Assembly (NCBI RefSeq): GCF_033118175.1 | Contig: NC_083711.1 | Coordinates: 48,618,001 to 48,682,000 of the forward strand | Direction of reading: 5' to 3' | DNA: 64,000 bases | Origin: Dama dama | Taxonomy: Eukaryota; Chordata; Mammalia; Artiodactyla; Cervidae | Shown here: in pieces, positions 12,701 through 21,200 of the stretch | Layout: each line of letters begins with the position of its first letter | Numbering within the stretch: the first letter of the stretch is position 1 | Made by a program: the position numbers and the translations under genes | The notes under the pieces: model-generated | What the model saw: the letters and a program-made list of their open reading frames with translations, nothing else | Database searches by the model: none | What the model was told of the DNA's origin: nothing

Positions 12701-13216
12701 CCACTACTCTACTTGCTACATAGATACTTAGGATTAAGTTTGTTAAATTTCTCATTTTTTTGTCCATAACAGTAAGACTAATTCTCTGGAAAATGTTCAC
12801 CGAAAGAAAGAGGTGTATGTTTTGCCTTTTCAGCAGGCTATAGTCAGCAGACTGGACCCCAACAACCTCAGCAGTTCCCAGGATACGGCCAGCAACCCAC
12901 TTCCCAGGCGCCGGCACCTGCCTTTTCTGGTCAGCCTCAGCAGCTGCCTGCTCAGCCTCCGCAGCAGTACCAGGCGAGCAGTTACCCTCCACAAACCTAC
13001 ACTACCCAGACGTCTCAGCCCACTAGTTACACTGTGGCCCCTGCCTCGCAACCGGGAATGGCTCCGAGCCAGCCCGGGGCCTACCAGCCACGACCAGGTT
13101 TCACCCCACCCCCTGGAAGTACCATGAGCCCTCTTCCAAGTGGGTCTAACCCATACGCACGTAGCCGTCCTCCCTTTGGTCAGGGCTACACCCAGCCTGG
13201 ACCAGGTTATCGATAG
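629..13216 (+). CDS. TFG: TFG (trafficking from ER to Golgi regulator / TRK-fused gene), 3' part: four coding exons joined
   Basis: Joining 629-796, 4672-4812, 9193-9291 and 12834-13216 gives one open frame of 263 codons ending in TAG; the codon at every junction is split after its first base (phase 1). The product matches the C-terminal two thirds of mammalian TFG as I remember it. Landmarks are DGREEK, MSAFDPLKNQDEINKN, the AFGLTDDQ segment, SGTPDS, then a long Gln/Pro/Tyr/Gly-rich low-complexity tail ending in PGPGYR. The N-terminal PB1 domain and coiled coil lie upstream of the window. Known biology: TFG assembles into oligomers or condensates at ER exit sites, organises COPII carriers between ER and ERGIC (the tail contacts SEC23), and is a fusion partner of NTRK1 and ALK. 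Dominant missense changes cause neuropathy and spastic paraplegia. No frameshift or internal stop is visible, so the gene looks functional. Confidence 0.97.
1255..2440 (-). mobile_element. Diverged L1 fragment
   Basis: Read on the - strand this resembles the 5' UTR/ORF1 portion of old mammalian L1, for example the tract near 1590-1620 with the pattern tccatttggttctttttatag. A Bov-tA interrupts it at 1667-1858. The match is by memory and the ends are uncertain. Confidence 0.4.
1667..1858 (-). mobile_element. Bov-tA SINE
   Basis: On the + strand this is the reverse complement of Bov-tA: the BovA end (gctcagtcgtatctgactct), the internal block near 1725-1775, then the tRNA-Glu-like head with the complemented B box (gggatcaaacctgggtctcc). 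No clear target duplication is seen. Confidence 0.85.
3405..3640 (-). mobile_element. L1 3'-end fragment
   Basis: The + strand pattern gttgaggtatagctgat, followed by AT-rich sequence with tagtttagacct, matches the reverse complement of old L1 3' UTRs. Confidence 0.6.
3645..3852 (-). mobile_element. MIR SINE
   Basis: It contains the MIR landmarks in reverse orientation: gatgaagcacagaaagag, then gctaagtggcgacattggga, then gaacctaggcagtctggctc. Confidence 0.8.
4000..4440 (-). mobile_element. L2-like fragment
   Basis: The pattern of ggagcc, then cagtggagacccactgaagg, then gatgaaatgatac resembles the reverse complement of an L2 3' region. The match is weak and the ends are uncertain. Confidence 0.35.
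4672..4812 (+). CDS. TFG: TFG coding exon (Ser/Pro/Gln-rich)
   Basis: The acceptor AG is at 4670-4671 and the donor GTAAAA begins at 4813; the length is 141 bp, phase 1 to phase 1. It encodes GPPSAPAEDRSGTPDS, a poly-Ser run, AHPPGVQPQQPPYTGAQAQAGQSE and the start of the next Gly. The poly-Ser and PQQPPY stretches open the low-complexity domain. The donor (GTAAAA) is a weaker match to consensus than the other TFG donors in the window. Confidence 0.96.
6060..6471 (-). mobile_element. BovB LINE 3' fragment with 9-bp target duplication
   Basis: It opens with cagttcag repeats, the reverse complement of the BovB tail, and carries the C-terminal ORF2 region in reverse (ggatggactggttggatctc). The 9-bp direct repeats gggagaagc at 6051-6059 and 6472-6480 flank it, so this is a separate 5'-truncated insertion. 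Confidence 0.92.
6764..6822 (-). mobile_element. Short BovA fragment
   Basis: About 60 bp of the BovA end in reverse orientation (cccagtcatgtccgactctt through to cagcatgccagg). Confidence 0.7.
9193..9291 (+). CDS. TFG: TFG coding exon (QMYQQY, GC-rich)
   Basis: The acceptor ...cccccgcag ends at 9192 and the donor GTGAGC begins at 9292; the length is 99 bp, phase 1 to phase 1. It encodes GQMYQQYPPQPAYGAQQPQ, then AAPQAPQQYGVQYS. The exon and its immediate flanks are rich in G+C and CpG with mostly G/C third positions, unlike the AT-rich introns and the neighbouring exons. Several residues are Pro or Ala where I remember Gln, Gly or Pro in human TFG ([20 protein letters not shown]). That fits local GC-biased drift within a tolerant low-complexity tail. 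Confidence 0.95.
10030..10150 (-). mobile_element. MIR fragment
   Basis: Landmarks are gattaagcaacttacctt, then tcacagctagtagg, then gaagccaggcataactc, which are diverged reverse MIR core. Confidence 0.6.
10769..10925 (+). mobile_element. MER5A (hAT-Charlie) relic
   Basis: It begins cagaatcacctggagaggtg, has the central ggtggggttcaggcattgg and ends near gaattgggagccactga, the familiar MER5A layout. Confidence 0.75.
10926..11060 (-). mobile_element. MIR-like fragment
   Basis: The pattern tttgtaaatgaggcaacta, then gctagaccagaacccggtac resembles a diverged reverse MIR. Confidence 0.5.
12834..13216 (+). CDS. TFG: TFG terminal coding exon with stop (Q/P/Y-rich tail)
   Basis: The acceptor ...ccttttcag ends at 12833 and the TAG stop is at 13214-13216. 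The exon encodes the last ~127 residues: YSQQTGPQQPQQFPGYGQQP, a run of AP and PQQ repeats, QYQASSYPPQTYTTQTSQ, ASQPGMAPSQPGAYQPRPGF and the tail PFGQGYTQPGPGYR. The CCT codon at 12866-12868 corresponds, by counting back from the C-terminus, to human Pro285, the site of the HMSN-P mutation P285L; here it is Pro. The acceptor is a tandem NAGNAG (cagcag at 12831-12836), so a minor isoform lacking one Ala (start at 12837) is possible. The C-terminal part is known to bind SEC23. Confidence 0.96.
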
Positions 13217-13650
13217 AGAGGCTCAGTTACACTGATGAGCGTAGCTGCTAGCTGTTTGCCTCCCAAAAGACTCCAATACTACTATTTTAATTTGTATTGA
13301 AGTTCAGGAATTTAAAAAGCAGAGAGCATTTTTTTATGATACCATTATTGCTGTTAATTGAAAGTATAATTTGCTGGAAGATAAAAGACCAAAATGGAAG
13401 TTTTTTCCCTCCCCTGCTTAAAAGTATAGCAGCTTCCTACTTATTTTGGAACACTACTCTTACATGTGTGCAAAGTGATTGATTTTCTAGCTTGCCTTGT
13501 CCAGAGGATATTAAAATGCTAGGTTGAAGTTCAGCCCTCTTACTTGGCTTTTTATTATTAACATGATGTACTAAAGTAGATTCCTTTGAGAGGACTAGCT
13601 ATTATGTATAAAATGTAACATTGATAGGTTAATAAAGATGATTGAATCCA
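13217..13650 (+). other. TFG: TFG 3' UTR
   Basis: This AT-rich, repeat-free sequence runs from the stop codon to about 14 bases past the only well-placed AATAAA (13631-13636). The end coordinate is inferred from the usual spacing between the signal and the cleavage site. No other strong feature is visible in it. Confidence 0.75.
13631..13636 (+). terminator. TFG: TFG polyadenylation signal AATAAA
   Basis: This is a canonical AATAAA 415 bases after the TFG stop, followed by a GT-rich stretch (tagttgtggtcttgtaagtt) from 13652 that fits a downstream GU-rich element. Confidence 0.8.
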
Positions 13651-13974
13651 TTAGTTGTGGTCTTGTAAGTTAATTTAGTCTTTGATATTCTATATATGTG
13701 TATATATAAGAAAGATCCTTATTGATGTTTTGGTCTTGAAATACAGACATTTTATCTATCTTAGGCCTTTCTATTCAGAGAGACACAATGCTGTTGCCTT
13801 TTGTCCTGATTTTGGTTTTAAATGATGAAACTTTAAAATAGATCAAGATGATTATTAGCATTATATATAAACACAGTAGATACAATATTAAAAGATGCAA
13901 GGGGGCTCGGTAGATCCTAAACAACCTGCGATTTTCCTTATAGAAATCAACCATTCAGAAATGAAGAACTCAGT
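13651..13974. other. TFG-ABI3BP tail-to-tail intergenic interval
   Basis: About 320 bp separate the inferred TFG and ABI3BP cleavage sites. The interval is AT-rich, with an alternating TA/TG tract near 13691-13708. No repeat family, ORF or RNA gene is recognisable. Confidence 0.6.
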
Positions 13975-15094
13975 CTTAAAAAAAACTACATCTCTTTATT
14001 GCAGAGTTTATACTGTTTGAAAAATATAAAATGAAGTATTGATAAAACTGAAGCCTGTTGAAAGGTAAGCGCAGAAAGGTCCTTTAAGAATGAGGGCACC
14101 AGTGCGGCGTTCCTGTCTCCTCCCCAGTGGAGGAAGAAATACTGTTTGAAAGAAATGTCGGATTTGCATTACAGGTGGTTAGAATTAAGAAAACAGCCTC
14201 TGATACATTCATTCCCTAGAGATCGTCTGTGTTAAAAATAGAGTAAATGTCATAAAACGGTAGGCCTCTCATCACGGCTTTTCCTTTCATGCTTAGACTT
14301 CACCGCAGTCTTCGGACACAGCTTGATTAGAATTCAAAACAGCACCGACACAACTGCTTAAAGGGATAGTTTGACAAAGAACATTCAGACATTGTAGCAT
14401 GTTTATGGGTAGAGAAAGAACAGAATACTTATTTTTGAAATGATATATCAAATTCTCAATTCCATTTTCAACTGAAATTTACTGATTCAAACAACCTTTG
14501 CAATCATTTGTAGATAATTAATGAAATGTATATTAGCACGAATGGCTAACTGTTTAAATGCTTCAAAAGTTACTCAGCTATTGCTAAAAGGTTGCAGTTT
14601 AAATAAACATGTGAATATTAGGACCTTTTCTCCCCAGATATAATATGCTGATGATAATTTGATCTAATAAGTTAAGCCAAGTAGAGATTTATGGAATTAA
14701 CAATAGGAAGAATACACAATAAATGTAAATATTTTTTTAAAGTATATTAGTTTTTTGATGTTAATTTTGTTATAAAAGTATCTCAGAACATCATTACAAC
14801 AGTGTGATAAATAATATACAAATGATCTCTTAAAATACCATGAACAGGGAGCCAGCTTCCCCAAAAATGTTATTCTGTTAATATCAATATCTTGCTTTCT
14901 TAAAATGACTTTGTAAAACCTGATAAATATTCTTAGCAATCTTTCTAATAAACATCTAATATTGCTATTAGATTTTAGACTTTTATACATAGTAAACAAA
15001 AGAGCTTTAAATGTATGTGACAAATACCATACTGTTTCCAATTATTTTTTTGAAACGATGAAACAGGAAGCACTTTTGAATGTGACTGCAGCAT
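13975..15094 (-). other. ABI3BP: ABI3BP 3' UTR
   Basis: This roughly 1.1-kb AT-rich stretch contains no recognisable transposon. It lies between the ABI3BP stop codon and the - strand AATAAA at 14000-13995. The distal end is inferred from normal signal-to-cleavage spacing. ORFs in this stretch are short and unrelated to known proteins. Confidence 0.7.
13995..14000 (-). terminator. ABI3BP: ABI3BP polyadenylation signal AATAAA
   Basis: The + strand reads tttatt, which is AATAAA on the - strand, about 1.1 kb downstream of the ABI3BP stop. It is the only perfect signal I noticed on that strand between the stop and the TFG end. Confidence 0.7.
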
Positions 15095-15210
15095 CTACCA
15101 TTTTCCGGGAATTGTGGTCCCACATTCATACCACTGGACATAGTTGATCTGAGTGTGACCACCGATTTCTCCAAATTGGACTGGTTCCTGACGAACTGCT
15201 CTGAAATAGC
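15095..15210 (-). CDS. ABI3BP: ABI3BP terminal coding exon with stop
   Basis: The acceptor CTCTCAG is complementary to 15211-15217, and the exon begins with two bases of a Gly codon. It encodes GYFRAVRQEPVQFGEIGG, then HTQINYVQWYECGTTIPGKW and TAG (15097-15095). This is the end of the ABI3BP/FNDC1-type C-terminal domain. It contains one Cys (in WYECG) that could pair with one of the three Cys in the two preceding exons; that pairing is inference. Confidence 0.96.
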
Positions 15211-18200
15211 CTGAGAGGGAAATAGTTAAAATTAATAGCTGCTGTGTTACATTTTTGTCCTCATAGATTGAAGGGTGCCATCGAATGCTTGAAGGGTACT
15301 GTAGTGGAGTAGAGTGTTTTAGACAGTGGATAGCAACAGAGGCCCCAGCGTCTTTCCTGAGGTGGTAATGGTGGGCTAAACGTAGGGACACTTAGGATGG
15401 GTTGGTACTATTGATACTTGAGAGAAAAAGTGAAATGAAAAGGGTCAGGAGTTGGAAGGGTTTTATGTTTGTTTGAGCGTCACTGACCAAGTTCAGCACA
15501 CCCTGTTGTACCTGAAAGCACTTTGTGCACAGCATAGCCTGGAGGTAGTCTGAGGTGACCTGGGTAGAGGTGTGTTGCGCTAAAATGTCAGGAAACAACA
15601 GGGGGGTAGTTGTAAGGTTGCTAAGTGTCTAAGAATTAAACTTTGGTGAAATCATCCTTCAAGGACCCTACGCTAAATGACTTAAAGTTTTGCTGAGAAT
15701 GTAAAATGTTATGGAAATAGAACTTTTATTTTCTATCTAGTTCCTGTGTGGCTATAGTTTCAATTTTCTGTTGAGTTCACAGATCTTATTCAGTCATCTT
15801 TTACTATGGTTGCTATTTTTAATGCCATTGACCAAAATATGTAGCTAAAAAGACCAAATGATTTTAAGTATTTAACAAGTCTCTCTTGGTAGCTCCTGAG
15901 TAATAATGGATTTATAATTTACCCCTCTCCTACCCTACCTGGACAGGGATTGATTGTCAATCTTTTCAGTCCTCATTACACAGCTTGGTGCTAAAGTGTC
16001 TTTAGAAAGTTTCAGGGGTTAGTCACTTCTCAGCAGAATTCTTCTATTTTAATTGTGTATATAATTATTTATAAGGCAAATAATATTTTTCCTTTTATGA
16101 TAGCAGGAAAGTGAAAGTCTGAGTTGCTCAGTTGTGTCCAACTCTCTGCAACCCCATGGACTGTAACCCTCCAGATTCCTCTGTCCATGGGATTCTCCAG
16201 GCAGGAATACTGGAGTGGGTTGCCATGTCCTTCTCCATGATAGTAGTAAAGCTTTCTTTAATTTTTTTTAGGAAGGAATTAAAACCTGCCTGTGTGCTGA
16301 GTATGACAAATTATAAAGGTAGTACATGAATGATTTAAGTTTGGGAAATGCTTAAAGTTTCTTTCAATAGCTGCTTTTGCAAATTCAGGTTTTCTTAAAG
16401 TAGAATTTATGTGTATGTATTGGCTCTAAGCAACAGAGTCTTAAGGAATGGGACGAAAGTTGAGACACTTCTATTAAAGTCTTCACGTTAAGGTCTCATG
16501 TAGACAGTCTTTTTCGTTGGCAGGTAGAGTAGGAAGACTAAAGATGATTTTTAAAGTGATTGCTTTGTTCAGCCTGCCGGCTTCCCTGATGGCTCAGACA
16601 GGAGAGAATCCACCTGCCAATGCAGGAGATCTGGGTGTGATGCCTGAGTCCAGACGATCCCCTGGAGGAAATGACAACCCACTCTAGTATTCTTGCCTGG
16701 AGAATCCCATGGGCGGAGGAGCTTGGTGGACTACAGTCCATGGGGTTGCGAAGGTCAGACACGACTGAGCAGCTGACACTTTAACTTTTTGCTCAGCCTG
16801 AATGTTTTTTGGGTTCATTTGTAAAAGCCTCTTGCTTTTGAGCAAGCTCCGAAAACCTACCTTCTTTGGTGGGTAACTGGTCAGAAGAGAGTTGCTGTCC
16901 TGTGCGTCCATCTAAAAATGAGTCCACGAACTGGCAGTGATCTTCCCCATGGCCTCTCTGATCGCCTATGTTATAGAATTTTCCTGGAAATTAAAAGGAT
17001 CATGAAGTATTTCTTTGATCTGGGAGAACTCTGAAATAAATTGTTTCAAATAATCCCTCTTCCATGTTCTTGTACTTCCCCACCTGTTCATTCTAGTTCA
17101 AGTCTCGCTGTTCTTTAATGGAACGACAGACTCTCCCAGCTGCATCCCTGCTGTTACTCTTGCCTTTCCCTGTTCTTCCTCTCCTTCTCTCACAGATTAG
17201 TCATCTTTTAAATATGCAACTCAGATAATGTTACTTGCCTCCATCAGTCTCTCCAGCAGTCTTCTGTTACACTCAGAATAAAACCCAGAGTCCTTACCCG
17301 GTTTCCAAGCTCCCCGTGATTGCACGCCTGCCTGATCTTCCCCGTACTAAGCCTCAGCCATGCTAGTAAACCGGAGAGGGATTTCTGCTCCAGGTCTTCA
17401 TGATATCTTCCCTCTACCTCTGCTGCTTTATCCCTGGGTCTTTCTTGGTTCCTTCTCAGTTTTCTTCTCAGCACAAGTGTTCTCTTTTGAGGAAAGCTTT
17501 TCCTAAACATTTTAACTAAAGGAGCTTTCATTCCATTCCACCATTTTCTTTTCTTCCCTCTTTTTTCCTTCAAAGTACTATATGAAATTCTTATTTACAT
17601 ATTTGTTTTCTGTCTCTCCCCACTAGATTGTAAGCTTCAAACAGCAGGAACAAATGGTTGGGAATGCAAAGAAAATGACTTTGTAAAAAGTCATGTGTTA
17701 ATATGTAGGTAAGGGATTCACAGACTTATAAAAGGGGGGCAGAAACAGTCCTGCGTTGTCCTGGGCAATGTCAGAACAAAACAGATACTATTTGTTAAAT
17801 GATGGAACAAGTGTCTACCTTTCTTTGTTGGGGTTTAAAATTTTTACTGTATGAATACAGAAGAGAAAAGAACCCACTGAGTCTGGAGCAAGGGGTTATA
17901 GCCTTTCTGGCTGATTGTCTTAACCTTGCTCTTGTCTCTGACAGACTTAAAATCTTAAATAGGTCATACTCCTTCCATGATTATTGTTAGATACACTCAT
18001 TTTACTCCCAGTAAGCTTTTCATTCTGGGTTGGCTGTAACATAATTGAGCTTGGATGCGACTAGTTTCTCTACATTCAACTTTGCCATGATGGCACTGTT
18101 TGAAATTGCATTTTCATTATTTACCTTCTTACCGCATTTCTCTGATCCTAAGATTCCAGTAACACCTTGCTCAAACCCATCTCTCTGCCGTGTCTGGCGG

Positions 18201-21200
18201 AGTCCATGGGAAAGCCCTACGTGGCGGAATGCTGCAGAGCGTCTCCGCTGCTCACCTGTGAGGGAGTCACTGAGGTAAATCTTGTATCTGAGCGAGTTGC
18301 ATAGTTGCACCCCCACGAACTTCTTATACCAAGTCCTTTTGACGTACTGTTTGCCCTTACACTCGGAGTAAGAGTCCGAGTTAAACGGCCTTTCGGTCCA
18401 TATGGCATCTCTTCCTGCTGCATAAAGAAAGCGCATGGTTTGGGTGTAGTATCTCACTTTGGGTCCTCAAGAGCTGTCTCAAAAGCTTTTAAAAAAGCAG
18501 TTTGCAAAGTTCATTGTCAACCTGCTGATACATGGTTTTCTCCAGTGCTAAATATTGGAGCGAAAAAGTACAGGCGTTTAAACACGTAAGCTCCCCATTG
18601 ATTTTCTGTCAATAGTGAGGTGAATCTTGGAGCAGTGTGTGTCGAAGTTGATTACTTCTGCATAGTTACGTTATGCTCAACATAGCATCACTTCAGGAAC
18701 AAAATTAGGTTTCTTTTTCTGAGAGAAACTGTTTCAGTGTAAATAGTTGCTTTAATGTGACTTGTTATTAAAAGTGGAGATGAGTTTGACAGAAAACAAC
18801 AAAATTCTGTAAAGCAATTGTCCTTCAATAAAAAAATTAAGAAAAAAAGAATGAATAACCCTAACCCTACACACTGGAATATAACAGCAGTGAAAATAAA
18901 CTAAAGTCACAAACAAAAGTGGAAGTGAGGGTGCTATATCTTAAACAGAAGATTTGAGCCGGTCTGTTATATGAATGAAAAACAGGTTTCAGAATACTCA
19001 ATTTGTTCCTGAAACATCATAGGCTGTCAGTGTCTCTGAACATTTTAGGTAAGCATTCACAGGTAATTGAAGAAGACGACTAAATGGACTAAAGTGAAAT
19101 CATGACTAAAATTCTACCACGCCCATTTAGCTGAATCACTGTAGAAAAGCATGCAGTTGTGTTCTCATTGAGGTAGGTACTCACCAGAAACTGGCTCGCT
19201 CACTCTTGGGTCAGCTGAGGAGAAACAGCAGACAGTTATTAGGTAAGTCCCAGTATTCCAGTGACGTGGCAAAGAAGATGGGGGCTTAACAGATGTTACA
19301 GAGTCTTGGACAACATACACTCTTACTAAAGTCCAAACTTGAAAATTGTGAGCTTTGTTTTGGGGATGGTTCTGCGTTGGAGAAACTCAGCTATGTCTTT
19401 TTTATGTCCTTTAAGCAGTTAGGAGTCTTTTTTGCTGTACTAGATTTTACTTCCATTTTCAAATCTTCCTCTTTTTAGCTTCATAAAAATATTGACAAAA
19501 TCACCAGGATGCCATGAACTGCAGTTGTGCAGATGTATCTCGTTAAGGAACTGGAACTTAGGCCAGATCAGAACATTTCACAGCTGTTCATCATAAAAAG
19601 CTGTCACATGAATTCCCTTTCTGGATACAACTGGCTCTCTAAGTCTGACATTCTGATTCTAGGCATAGAGAGGAGCATTCATTCACTACTGAGTATAGCC
19701 TGACCTCATACTTCCTCTCTTTTACACTGATAAGCCTACCATTTTTCTGACATGAAAATAAATGAGGAAAAACCCAGGTGTTGCTTCTTTAAAAGGTACC
19801 TACCTTCATTGGCTTGATTTTTCAAATAGATGGGTTTTTGAAATCAAGAAATGCTTTACCTCATTTAGCTTGTTTCAGACAAGCTATGCACACACTCTGA
19901 CCCTTTATATCCTTGTTGGGAATCCGGCGGATGTAATTACCTGACTCAGTACTGAACGCCACTGTGTTGCTGGGTGGCCCTTCACCAAGTGGGTTTTTGG
20001 GTTTCACCTGGAATTCATAGCTGAAGGGGGAGAAAAAGAGAACAACATTCTTCAGAAGTAGGAAACAACATCTGGCCATACTTAACGTTCCTCCCAATTC
20101 TGTTTTGAAATCATCATGATGTTGAATGGACTTATGTTCTAGAAGCAGCTTCAGGAAAAGAAAAATTTCTTTACTGTTCAAACAGCTTGTCTGTTTTCTA
20201 AAAGAAAGGGGTTAATAAAAAAAAAGACTGTTCTCTTTCAAAATCTCCAAATTAACAGAATAGAAATGGCTGAGCAGGTTGTTAATAGACATGCAGGAAA
20301 GCAGTCTTCAGCGGACCCAGGCTGATTCCAGTAATTAGGAATCTCAGTTTTCTTCAAATGATTAGCTAGTTCCTGGGAGCAAAGATTGCAAAAATCCCAA
20401 CTTTGGTTGTTGCCTTAGACTTAATCAGTATTCCTCACCATGGGGTTTGAACTATCTATGTGAGAATAACATGTTAGAGTTGTAGTGGAGAAAGTTTATT
20501 TAAAATGCAGATTTTTTTTGCTCCATTGTAGCTACTGAATCCATTTTTGAGGGCTTCCAGAGAGGTATTTATAGTAAGTTTCTGAGGGGAACCCTGTGGC
20601 CGCTGACATATGAGAGCAATGTAAACTACGGGAACAGATGCATATGAAAATACTAAGTTGCAGCAAGTTGTGATTATATCACCTGGAATTTGCATCTTAT
20701 GTGGATCATACGAAGTCACGATATATCCTGAGTAATGGCAAGGCAGTGTCACCTCAGGATAAACACAGGCATAAAGACGCCCCCTCTCCCCCATAAACCG
20801 GACTCATATAGGCCAGATCCTTAACCCTTTATGTTAAAAACAAAAGACAAAATAAGCCCATATCCCTAATAGTGAAAAGTTTGATTTCTATCCTTAAGAA
20901 TTATGCACTAAATTGCTAGGCAATATTTGACAAATTTCACCCATACAATACTCAAGCAGAGCAAATCCTTTTAAATTCAAACAGTAAAGCTATTTGCTGT
21001 TTTTCTGAAACTAAGAGTTCCTTTTAGTAGCAGACTTGGTAGGAAAGTAGTTTCAAATGTAAAACCAGCTTGAGTCAGCTGAGAATTGTGAGTTTCAAAA
21101 TTTTGAAAGACTTTGGGAGATAATTCCCCTTTTTGAACAGTTTATAATTGACTAAGTGCAGAACACAAAAAAAATTTATAAAAAAAGTGAAAAACAGAAG

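Larger units (their letters stand above)
9292..12833 (+). other. TFG: TFG intron with old DNA-transposon and MIR relics
   Basis: It runs from GTGAGC at 9292 to the NAGNAG acceptor. It contains MIR-like relics (10030-10150, 10926-11060), a MER5A (10769-10925) and two short hAT-Charlie-like patches (10400-10495 and 11090-11170). A possible minus-strand L2 scrap lies near 12500-12590. There are no Bov-tA or BovB insertions. Confidence 0.65.
15211..16860 (-). other. ABI3BP: ABI3BP last intron
   Basis: It runs between exons 16861-16983 and 15095-15210. It contains two oppositely oriented Bov-tA copies (16107-16236 and 16577-16792). The stretch 15215-16100 has no recognisable element. Confidence 0.8.

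Noticed and set aside
18855..18870. aataaccctaaccctac, telomere-like CCCTAA units
   Set aside because: Only two units are present; too short to count as an interstitial telomeric repeat.
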